DNA of 64,000 nt from Mastigias papua (GCA_964019165.1 OZ025270.1:3621993-3685992); one strand, 5' to 3'; counted from the stretch's first letter, positions 8,870 to 21,467 are shown. Notes: a model not told the origin generated them from the letters alone. Program-made: numbers and translations.

Positions 8870-11114
8870 GGTCTAACTAACTAGATAGAAACAGACAGAA
8901 ATTCGGTGTTCGGGACAGAGAAAGTCCAAAGAAGCTGCAACAAGTCTGTAGTCGGATGTAGGCCCTGGCTCTGATTAGGGCAGCAAACTCGAGCACCTCC
9001 GAAGGCAGGAACAATAGTATGGAACTTAGTATATGCTTTTTCAAATGATATTCAAAGCCAGCCCTGACGCACTGTTTTGGTTCTGCTATGATTCTATAGA
9101 AGGGATCGTGATGACAATCAGCTCTTTCCAAGTACAGGAAGGCGGATAAGATACAGTGGTGGCTATTTGCGCCAAGGGAGGCAGTTCCAGGTGACAATTA
9201 GAAGAATGTGACCATCTTTATCAAGATTCACTCAACCTCACATAAGCTGTCGTTTTGTGGTAAGTTGTCAAAAATGTCTTATGTTCGTTTAGTTGGAAGA
9301 TATTTCTAAGTCCTTGAACAAGTTCACATCCTCGAAAGGTGTTACAAAACCTCTTTTAAGCGTCATTTGCCCACATTTACGAATATCTCATGTCTATATT
9401 CTCATTGTATTGGTATTGAGCTTACTACCTAGCGCAAACTAGCGATTTATGTCACCAACGACAGAGTTTTTTGTACCTGACGACTGATTTGTTTTACCCG
9501 CACACCAGAGATTTTATTTGATTTATTCTGCGACGATACCCAGTTGAAGAGTATCTGGTGAATAGCCATGCTACCACATGCCACGAAAACAGTCACTGAT
9601 TGGTGAATTATCTATGGGCACCAGAGTCAGAGATGGAGAGGGAGGGGGCAAATGTAGCCAGAAAAAGAAATGGCTGCTTTACATCAACATGCAGACAGCC
9701 CGGGATAAGATCCTTCCCTAGAAGGTACTTCGAAAAGTACGGACCAAGATATAGGACAGCAGTAAGGAATATTTAATATTATGCTGTTGGAGGCAGGGTC
9801 CAAAATAGGTGAGTCCGACTCACTTTGTGGAGTTGTGAATCGAAATTGTGGTTCTGTGATTAGGGAAAGTGTGGATTTCTAAAGAGGTCATATCTATTTG
9901 CTGAGAGAACAGGATTTTTTGTATAAGAAGCTGGTTTATTAGAGACCTATTACTAGACACCATAGACTTTAATAAACTTTAGAACTGTCTGTGCCACCTT
10001 TAACAGTTTTGGAAACCTCTCTTTTCCTCCACCGATTTAGCAAGTTCGCACTTTAGTATGTTTTATGTGCTATGCCTTATGGCCACTACAGAAGACAATG
10101 TTTTACGTTGTTTTCGTTTAGCCCTTCAATTATTCTCATTGAGTTAGGAAACTTTCAACAAACGGTTAGGACTAAAATGAGGCCAGAAATTAAGAAACGT
10201 TTACTACTAAGCCTTGAGCCAGGTTTCTTAAGAAAGAAAAACTGTGTCGGTCATAGAAAGGGGAGCAGAGTGAGGGAGAAAGGGAACGGAAGAGAGACAG
10301 AAAAGAAACGGATGAAAGACGGAATATAGATGAAAGAGAGATGGAAAGTTTGTGTAGCTATGATTTTTTAGCTATACAAGAATGTTTGGAATGAAATCAA
10401 GTTTATGAAACTTTGATTGCATCTGTTATCATGGACTAGCGATACGCAGTTGGCATTTCTTGACAAAAGATATAACTTTAAGTATTTACCTACAAGCATG
10501 AGTGTGCAATATGTTTCTTATGTTCTTGTGGGCTCAGTATTAGTTCTGTCTGCTGACCGCCCGGTAGGAAGGAAGGAAATGAAGATCCAGTGCATAGTAA
10601 AGTTCCAGAGTTCGGAGATTATATCAAAATACAATCGTTGTTTGTATACAATACAATTGTGATGAATGTGTCGGTCTGTAGAGAATCTGTTGTTTTGGAC
10701 GTTGTTTTGGCTCTAGGGAGAAGTAAATTTCTTCGAATAAACAAAATGCTGAACGATTTACAGTTGTCAAATGTCGTCTTATTGTTTAAAAGGGTAACCA
10801 TTTTCTGCGATTGCATTAGCGTCACATAATACCGCCAGCTTCTATTTGGTTTTTACTTTTTTTAAACTTATTGTAGAATTCAGCAGTGTGTTGTGAGTAA
10901 GTTACAACACGGTGTGATCAGGACAAAACAATTCCCTTAGTTATTAGACAATAGGCATATCACGACAAACCATTCGAGCTTTCTGTTTATTAGCAATTAC
11001 ATTAGCAAATCATGCATAGGGAATTTATGGCTCCATTCTATGAGTCTCTGAATTTGAAAACAAGATGAGACTTCTCAGTCTAGTTGCAGTTAAAGTTAGC
11101 TCGATTCTGTATGT
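8870..11114. other. No recognisable gene
   Basis: There are only short open frames, the largest about 106 codons on the minus strand at 8877-9197 and 85 codons on the plus strand at 10072-10329. None shows a motif I know. A purine-rich patch lies at 10250-10350. I see no repeats with clear ends. Confidence 0.5.
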
Positions 11115-12101
11115 CTACGCATTGTTAATGACCTCAAGCAATTCTCGAGCCAAATTTTCATTGGAACATTTCTTTCTGATACTTGCCCTCTGTCTTTCGA
11201 TCAAATTGGCCACAGAAATATGATCCGCTCTATCTTTGGAAATGGCGTCCAAGTCAGTGCGAACTGCTGGCAAAACTGCAAAGAATTTATTGCACCTGGC
11301 TATCATCTGATGAGCCTCGTCTCTTATTGTATTGTAGTGAATGCGATGGGACTCTGTTACGCCTCTGGCCTTCTGGAGGGACTCTAACTCTTGATGAATA
11401 GCTGAAAAGAATCCAGCAATGTCTTGTAGTCCATTAACAAACTCTGAAAGTGCTGGGACCAGTTTGTCTCTCACCACTGCAACTGCACCTGCCATAGTGC
11501 TGGATTCCCTCTTTACTGCAATAGTATCAACTCGATCGGTCTCTACAGCTGCCCGTAGAATAGATAACACAGCATGCCAAATACCGGAAACAGTCGTGAT
11601 AATGATGGAGAAGATTCCCATTCCATTTTCATGCATACGGGGCTCTATTCCTTGTCTCTCAATCTCAGCTAGCGACCCGTTAATATCGCTCATAAGGATA
11701 ATGGCATCACTGTGTCGCTTGTTCAGATCGGTAATGATATCATTATGAATTGCTTCCAGTGCTTTGCAAACCTCTTTGTGGGCCTTAGTTTCTTTGATTA
11801 TATCTGTCAAACTATCCCACCAATCATCAATAGCCAGATCTTGATAATACTCAAAGTAACCCTTGATGTCTGACATACACTGCTTCACAAGTGGCAGCAC
11901 AACTTTAATATAAACGACTGCATTATGTTTTGTTTCATCTAGAAGCTTCCGGAATCTTCATTCTCTATCAGAGGAGGTGCCAACTGCATTTTCTGCGAAT
12001 AAACTTCTCATGCTCGCTGAGAATGTTCTCATTTGTTCTGGAACATTTTCTAACCGGTTGGCTAAGGTTACAAGAACTGTCTTTATCTCATGAGATGCCA
12101 T
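11115..12101 (-). pseudogene. Helix-rich paralog family member with an in-frame TGA
   Basis: Read on the minus strand from the ATG at 12101, this is collinear with the intact gene at 21468-22481 over its whole length. Shared blocks include LFAENAVGTSS, SDIKGYFEYYQDL, ETKAHKE, FFAVLPAVRTDL and the C-terminal Leu-rich end. Codon 48 is TGA (11958-11960) where the intact copy has a sense codon, and the frame continues open after it to 11115. The central hydrophobic stretch is kept and is stronger than in the intact copy (around GIFSIIITTVSGIWHAVLSI). The bases before the ATG end in CGTAG, a possible splice acceptor. It is probably a recent pseudogene, although translation could restart at the Met at 11900. 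Confidence 0.75.
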
Positions 12102-12552
12102 CTACGGAAGATTACCAGAGGCATGGTGTCATCTAAGGGACATTTTATATCATAATACCGCAATATTGAAACGAAGCACATTCCTTGCCCACATAAGTTA
12201 TGTGAAATAAATACCCCTCGTACCATCTCTGGCAAAAGTATTGGAACACTTACACTGTTTTCTAGGCTGAATACATAGAATTTCCCTCTCCCCTTTAAAA
12301 CAATGTTGACTTATACAGGATTAGCAAGCGCAATATAAATAAAGTTGGTTAGAAATAACTCTGTGAAAAATAATCCTTCACTTCGACATTGTTTTAAGGG
12401 GGAAGGGGATTTTAATCCTGGCACCATGTCATAGCACTTTCTCTCCATACCGTCATGCTGCTCCCTATAGTGTAATACTACGAGCGCTAAAAAGGACATT
12501 TCTGCTTGCCGTGACACTTCTGACCATTGCTCAATAAATTGGTCAGACATAT
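12102..12552. other. No recognisable gene
   Basis: This is AT-rich sequence between the paralog pseudogene and the Penelope-like fragment. A 79-codon open stretch on the minus strand (12311-12550) has no motif I recognise. Confidence 0.4.
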
Positions 12553-12554
12553 TC

Positions 12555-13509
12555 CCCTGAAGTAGAAAGGGTACGGGCCTTGGAGACAGATCTCTACTGT
12601 AAATCTACTGATACATACCAGTATTTGCAGAGGAGCTCTTGTCATCCATGGCACGTCAAAAAAGCAATCCCATATGGACAGGCTCTTTGAAGTAGAAGAA
12701 TTTGTTCAGATGAGAAGAAGTTCAGAAAGAGGTCGGAGGAGTTAGTGAGTTGGTTAGTAGATAGGGGTTATAAGGAGGATTTCGCTAGTGAGCAGATAGT
12801 TCGTGCTAGTAGTTTAGACAGAGAAAGACTTTTTAACCAGGAAGGTAGATGTAATGACCAGAGAAAGGATCAGGTTCCATTAGTAGTTACATTCCATCCA
12901 GCACTTAATGAGCTTAGGGGCATAATTAGGAAACTCCATACCATGTTAGAAGCGTCTGAAGAACACAGGATGGCCTTTACAGAGCAGCCTTTTGTGGTCT
13001 TCAGACGGGCACCAAATTTGAAGGATAATCTAGTTAGAGCTAAGCTTCCTAAGATTCGGACAGAAGGAGTTAGGGGTTGTTTTAGGTGTGGTAAAGCGCG
13101 ATGTCAAGTTTGCAGTTATATGTCAGAGGGTAGTGGGTTTAGATGTAATGTTTCAGATAGGGAGTATGATATAAATAGTGACTTTAATTGCGATTCTTCA
13201 GGGGTAGTGTATTTATTAGGCTGTAAAGTATGTGGTAAGCAGTATGTAGGTAGCACCTTTACATCATTTAGAGCCAGGTATAACAATTATAAGTCATCTA
13301 GTAGGAAATTTTCTAGTCGAGTAGCAGTGACGCAGGCAGAGTTGTTTAGACATTTTACAGAAGCCAACCATCATGGATTTTTAGAGGATGTTAGTTTTCA
13401 AATTATAGATAGGGTATTTGGAGTTTCTAGACATAAGGAGGGATTCTGGCAGTTTAGACTACAGAGCTTTATACCTGAGGGACTTAACGTCAGATATGCA
13501 GATCATTAG
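12555..13509 (+). pseudogene. PLE reverse transcriptase C-terminus plus GIY-YIG endonuclease
   Basis: The frame is open from about 12555 except for one TGA after IPYGQAL, where relatives have an Arg codon. From 12745 it is open for 254 codons. Counted from there, a Cys cluster (C112, C115, C120, C123) comes before the endonuclease. The GIY and YIG motifs read VVY (154-156) and YVG (167-169). Conserved catalytic positions appear kept: Arg176 or Arg178, a His pair near 209-210, Glu232 (EGFWQ) and Asn248. In PLEs this domain nicks the target for reverse transcription. The missing RT core and the TGA mean this copy cannot move on its own, although the nuclease part looks undamaged. Confidence 0.85.
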
Positions 13510-13795
13510 CAATCCCCTATGCACTTTCCTAGCGTTAATTGTTTCTTTTGTCCATTTTGCGTATATCCAGCATCTATTCTTCTTTTCTTCACACTTCTCG
13601 CACTCTTTGCATCACCTTATATGCTCTATATTATCCTCCTTTGTTTCTTATTTCACAGCTTCGGCCCTCCCCATATAATGGATTCTTAATTTATCATGAG
13701 GTGTTAATAGGTAGGTCCCCCTTAGGTAATATCAATTGTGACCCCATTGTTATGTAGGTAATTTAAGCAGGCCCAATGTCATTGTAAGTTTAGTA

Positions 13796-13818
13796 CTGAT
13801 GAAGATTCTGATCGAAAC
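13796..13818 (+). other. Hammerhead-like core motif in the PLE 3' region
   Basis: CTGATGA is followed after 11 bases by GAAAC, and GAT/ATC in between could form a 3-bp stem II. Hammerhead ribozymes are known in PLE terminal regions (established knowledge). I could not identify a convincing stem III or cleavage triplet, so this is only a candidate. Confidence 0.25.
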
Positions 13819-13901
13819 GTTTACTGAAAGGATAGCATATTTGTGGTTTATTCTATTTATGTAATTTATATACGTTGTGGATACGGCTTAGGATTAGTTT
13901 G

Positions 13902-14040
<139 letters not shown>

Positions 14041-14244
14041 CACTTAACAGCTGCAGTTACTAAGAAAGTTGTCAAATGATATATACGCTACTCAAACTCT
14101 TTAACTTATGTAGCACTCGAAAGTATTTCTGATTCATGCCATACGCATTACTATCTAGAAGAGTTTATATGTACAAAGGCATTATAAGCCATACTTAAAT
14201 CATTGCAGCTCTGTTTTGGATTGCTGCAGTGACGCTAACTAGCA

Positions 14245-14475
14245 TACTTCAATAAACAGAAAACAGGGCTGCCAGAATCATACGGCAACTGTGGTATTCC
14301 TACAAAGAACCTCTCATTCATTATTTGGATGGTCAACAGTCAAGCAACTTACTCTCAAGGAAACAGCTTCACTTGTCGTAAAGTCCTTGACTTTGTCGTC
14401 TTTTTCCACAAGATGTTGTGACAATAATGGACAGAATCTAGGCCCGAGGGACCTCCTCCTTTTAGTGCGTTAAAA
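14245..14475 (+). mobile_element. LINE 3' fragment (relic)
   Basis: Plus-strand translation gives NRAARII and, after a frameshift, FGWSTVKQL followed by a Leu/Lys-rich stretch. This is the C-terminal signature after the RT domain in CR1/L2-type ORF2 (compare NRAARIITGS and LGWKTIEEL in the intact LINE near 54.5 kb). Frame breaks and short length show it is a decayed, 5'-truncated scrap. Confidence 0.5.
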
Positions 14476-15119
14476 TTCTCCTCTGAAGATTGGGTCGCTT
14501 TACTTTGTACTTTTTTATTTACTTTTCCATGCTATAAATCATAGGATTTTGTGACTACATACTCTCTGTTGCTAGATTTCCGTGTTTAGTTTAGGCCGTT
14601 GACAGGTCACTTTGAAAGTAAGATGCTGTTCTCCTGAAACTTATTTTACCTTTGTAAATATTAAAATAAAGATTAAAGTTGAAATGAAGATGGAAAAAGC
14701 GGAACGCCTTCAGCACACTTGTTGCAATTTACCCATAGCGAAACCGAAGCCATACAAACTGCATCCCAGCACGACGGTATTATTCAAAACATGGTCAATA
14801 GTGACTTTCATTTTCATTATCAGCGATTCTCCTCTACTTGGATATACGTATAAAATTTTAGGAAAGCTAAAAGTAGATTTATGGACATTGATGTATTCAG
14901 TCTCGTTCTGAACAGCAAACGGCGATGCCAATAGGCGATGCCTTCAAATTAACATTTCATAGCCGTGATCCATATCGCCACTCTATACAAAATGTAGCTT
15001 AGGCCGGTTTCCACTCCAGAGGATCTGGGCGCACGACTGAGCGAATAGGTAGCTAGGCATGCGCAAATGAGCGATCGCAGGTAAGAGCGCAAACAGTCCA
15101 TTTTCATTTTCTTTCATTT

Positions 15120-15605
15120 TATAATATTTATACAGGTTAAACGTTCATACATATATATGTTTTTCTACCTGACCTGTTTAAAAGATTAAAATAAGCATTG
15201 ATACTAATAACAAAAGAAATTTACTAACCTAACCTGGTTTACAATGTTATATAAAACTAAGGCTATAAAAAGAGAATGTAAAGATGAAATAAAAGTTGTC
15301 CCCGACTATAGCTGTTCTTTGAAGGTTCTCAGGGAGGAGGGCCAATTTAGTAGCTCTTTCTAGTCTGTTCCACAGTTTTGGACCTCGATATGAAAAAGCC
15401 TTTTGGCCATTGACCTTTTCTAGCAGCTGTACCTTAAGATCATTCTGATGAATGCAGAAACCGTTCTCTTACAAGATTACTGATAGTTGACCAGCCAAGA
15501 TTCTGAATTATCGGAGCAGCAGACGTATCGTTTTGGCTGCTAGTTACAATTCTGGCAGCTCTATTTTGGATTTTTTGCAAGACGTCAAGCTTTGATTCAC
15601 TACTA
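15120..15605 (-). mobile_element. LINE 3' fragment (relic) on the minus strand
   Basis: Minus-strand reading gives KLDVLQKIQNRAARIV, IIQNLGWSTISNL and, after one frame change, GQKAFSYRGPKLWNRL. These line up with LQQLQKLQNRAARI, LIMGLGWKTIEEL and GQKGFSYKGSKMWNSL of the intact LINE at 54.2-57.2 kb. It is therefore a 5'-truncated copy of a related element. The AT-rich part at 15120-15296 is its probable 3' UTR. Confidence 0.75.
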
Positions 15606-15609
15606 TGGG

Positions 15610-16236
15610 ATTAAGTTGAACTTTTTGGCGACGAGAACAAACTACAGCCGGTCACATCGCTCAATCCTTTGTGTTAGGCCACATGACAGTGCTTAGAAGC
15701 AGAACATAATTTCGATTCTATTCTTGTTGGTCTTTCAAAGTAAAAAACGGCTCACTCAGAGAAACGACACTCTTATGAAGAGCCCTTTTTCAAAATCGAC
15801 TCTTACTCTTTCTAACAAGTGCTATGCGACAATGGAGTAGAACGGAAAGAAAGCTAACTAATGAACAGTTAGGTAACGGTCGGGCAAGGAATTCAAGCAA
15901 CACGTAACCTTATGATTACAATACAGAGACACAGTGACACAATAGCATCCTTAGGACACAATTATCAAATATCAAGACTTGACTGCTAAATAAAAAAATC
16001 AAAGATATAATAATAGACCTATGCATTAATACAATGCTATTACTCAACAGCTTCAGTTTATGTCGAAGTAAATCAAATGTGACATTTTCTCCATCCGTTT
16101 CTTTCACTTCGAAGGATTCGAAGCCTCTTTGTACGCTGCTTTTTCGTAATTATTTAGCGTTGTTTTTTGCTCACTCGTTGCCCTGTTTCGCTTTAGTATA
16201 GACCAGTGTCAGGGAACGGTCATTATTTATGACCGG
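15610..16236. other. No gene seen
   Basis: There are only short open stretches, and I recognise no motifs or repeats. Confidence 0.4.
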
Positions 16237-16454
16237 GGTGGGGACTGAAGATAAAATGGTGGGGTAGTTGAACAAATAACCTGTGTTAGATGGGGTAGAA
16301 GGATAAGTTTTGACCAAAAGCATATACCATATTTAAGCATAAATGCACCCTTGTTCTACTGTTTTCCTTCGGTGGGGTAAAGAAAATTTGACTTATGCAA
16401 ATGGTGTGGTAAATTTTTTTGAGTACACATACCACTTTCTCTTCAGTCCCCACT
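16237..16454. mobile_element. Small inverted-repeat element, about 218 bp
   Basis: The 24-base left arm starting at 16237 is complementary to the right arm ending at 16454 at 21 of 24 positions; both arms contain GTGGGGACTGAAGA. The interior is AT-rich and non-coding. This has the form of a MITE or short foldback element. I could not define a target duplication, so the true ends may lie further out. Confidence 0.5.
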
Positions 16455-16505
16455 TTAGCCAGAGTTAGAGAAAGATTGAACTAGTCTAATATCATTCTCT
16501 AGGGA

Positions 16506-16908
16506 ATATGTTTCTGATTGATCATACGCATATAGATTTTCATAGAACAAAGTTACTTACCTTCTGTCAATGACGAAAAGCTACTACGAACGACTTCTGT
16601 TCTGCACACTCGTGCCGAGTTAAGTGAAGAATAGCGAAAGGGAGTATAGCTTTGATGATAAATAACCTCTCCTTTTCTTCCTTAGGAAACAGAAATAATG
16701 AGTCAATCATCCTACCATTTGGGGATTCCCTTCTCACGTCTAGAAACTGGTAGAGAATTGAAGCACATCGATGAGGACGAAAGTGATAATAATAGCACCA
16801 GCAGTATCATTTTTGCTATCGTTGAGGCTTTGTTAATAGTGATAAACTGTACGGAATAGCAACAAACAGCAATAAACTATGCGCACTTGCTCGCATATCG
16901 CCTTATCC
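16506..16908 (+). repeat. Dispersed repeat, copy 1
   Basis: It is collinear with 25907-26275. Shared blocks include CTTCTGTCAATGA, GTATAGCTTTGATGATAAAT, GTCAATCATCCTACC, TAGTGATAAAC and GCACTTGCT. There are many small differences, so the duplication is old. No coding sequence is apparent in either copy. Confidence 0.7.
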
Positions 16909-17927
16909 ACCGTATCGCATGATAAATACTTTCAAAGTTTGTTGCACTAGCCTTTGAACATGTTAAAACATTTTGGGCGACATTTGTCATGTTGCACAAA
17001 TGTTTTCTAGTTTAATCACTTTTTTTAGTCGACAGACATTTCAGTTCAGCCCTTCTGTACTTATATCGTTCATGTCAAAATCACTTATTTTCTTTATGAA
17101 TCAGTGGTCAACACGGTATTTCCTTCATCTTTAAGTACTTTATGAATGCATAAGCAAACCATATCTATCTTACTTCTATTGATAAGCACCATTTCTACAA
17201 AGAAACTGCTCTTGTTCGATTCGAACTGGCCTATTAGAAACCTAACCTAGGCACATTATATTGCTTATTGTCTTCCAATTTGGACGAATCATAGCAGAAA
17301 CATACATATAACGATTTCTCGTTTACATGAAAAGTCTCTGTAGATCATGTCTCAAGGTGCAGTTTCAGATTTTAGTACTTTGTTGCGCACAGGCCAGCAG
17401 ATCTCACTAAGAACTGGTAATAATTTAACCTAACCATAGTTCCGACAAAATCCTGTGGGCAAAAAACATTGTTACGAGGTGATCTTTGGAATAATCTACG
17501 GATGGAAGGACTCTCAAAATACTTAATGAATTCAAAATAAAGGTAAAACAGTGAGACTGAAGCACATGAAGCTGCAGGATTTATAGGACCTAAGTTTACA
17601 ATACTGGATTTATTGACTTATTCGTATAATTATTTATATTATTATATCAAGTGCAAACAATGCACGCTGTTATTTTCTTTTATTAATTGGTATATTTTAT
17701 TCTGATCTAGTAGGCTTAAATTTGCTTTAGGTATTGTGCTATGATTTTGATACCTAATGTAGATAAATTGGTTTTTAACACGTAATCTCATGAATGATCA
17801 ATATCTTAACATCTAAATCGCGTCAAAAAGTAATTTGTACCTGACTGGCATACAATGATAAGTATTGAAAACCATTAATATCTAAAATGCTCATTTATAT
17901 AATCAACTAAAAGATGAACTCATGAAA

Positions 17928-18027
17928 TACCGTAAAATCCCGAATATAGGCCTTGGCTTTAAAGAGGTCCGTAAGCACTTTTTAGTGGGCTTTTATTCGG
18001 GGGGCTTATATTCGGGATTTTGCGGTA
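17928..18027. mobile_element. 100-bp MITE with about 24-bp terminal inverted repeats
   Basis: The left end TACCGTAAAATCCCGAATAT and the reverse complement of the right end TACCGCAAAATCCCGAATAT differ at one base in 20, and the match goes on with AAGCC/AGGCC. The interior is about 50 bp. Both ends carry TA, consistent with a TA target as used by Tc1/mariner-type elements (inference). Confidence 0.75.
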
Positions 18028-20599
18028 TAACTGGAGCACCTATCATTGCGTGAATAGATGTTTGGTCATCTGAGTCTCCATTGTGAAGGGAAATTCCTTT
18101 TCAAAAATTAAGATTAAGAAAAAGAAGAAGAAAAGGTTGCTGTCTCTCATACATATCATACCAGGCCACAATGTGAATGATTAAGGATAGCAATTCTAAT
18201 ATGAGGAAGAACACAGGTGCATGACAATGACTATAGACCCCTATCAGACGATGGGTAGCCACTGCACCGGTCTCATTTGCCACCCCAACCCCGGAGACAT
18301 ACCAAACCAAAGGATAGCAGCTGCTCAGCCGCCCAGATCTCAATCCACATACCACCTACTAGCCACCATCCAGCACCGAACCTGCACCTGCACCTGCACC
18401 GTAAGGTGAGGTTTTTGCCAACATACTAAACGTTGTATACAATGGTTGGTACCATAAACAGCGAGGTGCTCTGGGTTGTATCATGATTTGTTTCTCATAC
18501 AAAAATGTAATATGCTGCAAGCGTAGTCACAGTTGATAGTTTGGAAGTGGGGAAATGGAGATTTTCATTATCGATGTGTATTGCAAATTTTGAGAAAAGA
18601 GGCTTGTTACTGACCAAAGATACTAAGGAAGCTCGTGGAGAAATTACCGAATTCTAGTTTTGGATATCCATTGCTGAAATCAGATTAAAAAAGGGATATC
18701 TGGGTTGTTTTCACAGTGTATTACGGGTTGAATTTGTTTCAAAGCTCGTATTTATTTCGATTGTAAACAAACATTCATCATGTTTAAAAGTATGCATGTC
18801 AGGACAAAGGCTTCACACTTTTTGTTTCATAAGGAACCTGACTCAAGGTCTAGTTCCAAAAGTTCATTATTTTATGGCCTCCAATGATCAAACTGTAGTA
18901 ATAATAGTTCATTAATAGTTCCTTAGTTTTACTGCACATTTAGTGCCAAACAAATGGTACAGATACGAGTAAAATACTGAAATTCTGAATTTTGCTTTTA
19001 ATTTTGGCTATAGCGTAAAACCAAACATAGAAAACAAAATGGAAAGAAATTTTATAAATGTCGAATCATAATGTCATGTCATAATAAAATGTAAAAGCAT
19101 AATGCATACTCAATAAAATAAGCATAACAAACAATATATGCGGATGTTGGCTGCAAACGAATGGAACCAGCTTCCTGATTCTTAATTGCTTACTGTTATA
19201 GATTTTTTTTTGAATTGAAAAGTTCCTTAGGGAAGTCTTCTTTAGTAGTATAAGTTCTTTAAATATTTTGGCGTTCTACATATAGGTTCCTTATAAAGTG
19301 GTTCCTCAGAAAAAAAGCGTGTATTACACATAACAATACAAGGAGACAGATAGCCAGGAAGATCTACGTATAGTTTAGAAGAATTCACTGATTGCAATTT
19401 TTTAACCAGAAGTTCAAAACTGAGTTATGTCGTGAGGTAAAGCAGACTTTGTCAAAATGGATCTCAACACCTGTTGCAATATGGAGGAGTGAATCAGACT
19501 TGGGAGCAGAAGAACATTTAGGGGTGTTGCCGTCAACTCAAAATGTGTCCTGTGCCCTGGTCAGCACTGATTAGCATTCAAACCCATTGGCACGACCTTG
19601 TGAAGCAGTTTAACAATAGCTGATGTTCTCGTTCATTGCTGGTATTATCATCACTTGGAACTAATGGGCATGACGGGGCACTCGTCATTTGGATCATATC
19701 ATCAAAATTTCGTTTCCTTGTATCGTTTCTGCTCAACAGATTTTTAAATATGCCAAAATATAGATTGACTAGTAAGGGGCTAGGACAATCGCTTTGAAGC
19801 CCCACTGTTGTAAAGGATAGCTTGTGCAAACTGCGGTCAAAATGATGAGTGATAAGATACTGAATCGATCCAAGGAAATGGTTATAGGAAAGAATACGCT
19901 TTGCTAAATCATAATGGACGTATCAAAAAACATTCAATATTTTGAGGTAGCGATTCCAGAGCTTTGTATCAATCTTTTGTCCTATGAGACGATTTCGTAT
20001 AAGCAGGAGCAGACATGTAGCAAATATCTTACATGCTGTAAGCCAGAGGCAAACTGACCACTCGGGTAAAGTGGACGTAGACCGAGGATCTTCACACTTA
20101 AAGGGAAATAGCTCTGTTTTTGAGGCAAGAATTATACGACCCTCAGACATTGGCTCACTGCCTAATTTAAAGTGATCTTGACCACTAAGAGTGGTCTTGG
20201 ACAAAAAATTAATGGGGAGAAACAGGGCACTTTAATAAGCTTAAACACAATAACTTGGTGTGGTATCATTTTCCCAGGAAATTCAAGGGCTCAATTTGCA
20301 AAAATTTCTTCCGGTGGTAACACCCCGGGCCTCCATTTTTAGCCCTTTCCATGTTAAATCATGAGTTCCTTGTATGTTTCTATAGTATATTTCTTATTAT
20401 GTTAACACTTTCTCCTCGTGTCGCTCACTTTGACATAATAATAGGTGGAGGGGGGCTCGTCCAGCTTATGTCTGATGGTCCATGAATCTGTTAGTCCACC
20501 TCTGGTACAGAGTAGCAAGTAATACGCCTGAAGTTCCTAGGGTCAGCTGCTAAAAATATTACCTGACTATAACTTACGATGTGAATAAAAGGAGTCTAT
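18028..20599. other. No recognisable gene
   Basis: A (TGCACC)n-like hexamer run lies near 18380-18400. Short open frames at 18101-18355, 19392-19574 and 19578-19829 have no motif I recognise. The sequence is AT-rich. Confidence 0.4.
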
Positions 20600-20890
20600 A
20601 GAAAGGTCATTAAGAACGGAGACTGGAGCTGGCGAGTTAGGGGGAAAACTGAATGAGACCATATTGCAATGGATTGGACACGTAATAAAGAGACGCAGAG
20701 AATATGATGGAAAGAGAACGGGAAAATTGACAGTGGGAAGAAGGAAACCTGGTACAGTAAGCTCAAGTAAGGTGGGCGAACCGTGTAAAGGGAGGAAGGA
20801 AAAGACCAATGATAGAGCAATATGGTGACAAAACATCCACCCAGCCACCCCACGTAAATTGTGATTGAACCTGAAGAAGAAGTTGAAAGA
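20600..20890 (+). mobile_element. Possible LINE C-terminal relic
   Basis: Plus-strand translation contains LQWIGHVIKRR followed by GKRTGKLTVGRRKPGT. This resembles the WxGHVxR ... G-R-R tail found at the end of ORF2 in several LINE groups. It ends soon after with several basic residues. No RT motif is present, so the call is tentative. Confidence 0.4.
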
Positions 20891-21467
20891 ACATTCATTG
20901 GAGCAGCAAATTGAAAGCAAAGAGATTCTTGTAGCGAAAATTCAACAAGATTGTGATTGAGTTAAAGTAGAATTCAAATGGATACAGTTATGAAATATTT
21001 ACCTTGTATAGTTAAGACATAGCGTGCAATACAATGTGTTTAGGAAACAGTCCGCAACAGACAATACCCCTGATGAAAACAGTCAAAGAAAAAATTGGGC
21101 ATAAATATTATTTTGCCCTACAGCGCGTCTTCTATTTGCTATTCCCAAATTATCTAGCTGGCAACTTTCCCTGTCTTTGTTATATCTCGAATTGATTGAT
21201 AATTGTCCTAACTTCTTGTACTTCCATATCCAAATGATAGATTGGTAAAAGTATTTAGGAAAATCCCCTTGGATTAAGAGCCCTAATACTTACATAAAAC
21301 TTTAAAGAGCACTTAAAGTGCTTTATCAGTAGCTAGTTAGATAATGTTGATCTGTACTTTGTCCCTTTAACGTCGTTTGGTACTTGTAATGGAATTCCTG
21401 GAATAATTTGCCCTACCACTATTGTAACTTTTATTACACTGCGACTATTAGTCCAGTTGCTTCTAAA
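20891..21467. other. No gene seen; downstream flank of the paralog gene
   Basis: AT-rich, non-coding sequence lies 3' of the minus-strand gene at 21468-22481. It may include its 3' UTR, but I could not pick a polyadenylation signal with confidence. Confidence 0.35.

Larger units (their letters stand above)
12553..13850 (+). mobile_element. 5'-truncated Penelope-like element (PLE)
   Basis: The piece starts inside the C-terminal part of the PLE reverse transcriptase (LYCKSTDTYQYL, IPYGQAL), runs through a linker and Cys motif to a GIY-YIG endonuclease, and then has about 340 bases of 3' non-coding sequence. It is followed within about 50 bases by a (TA)n tract. PLEs are retroelements distinct from LTR and LINE types. 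5' truncation is typical of their insertions. Confidence 0.85.
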
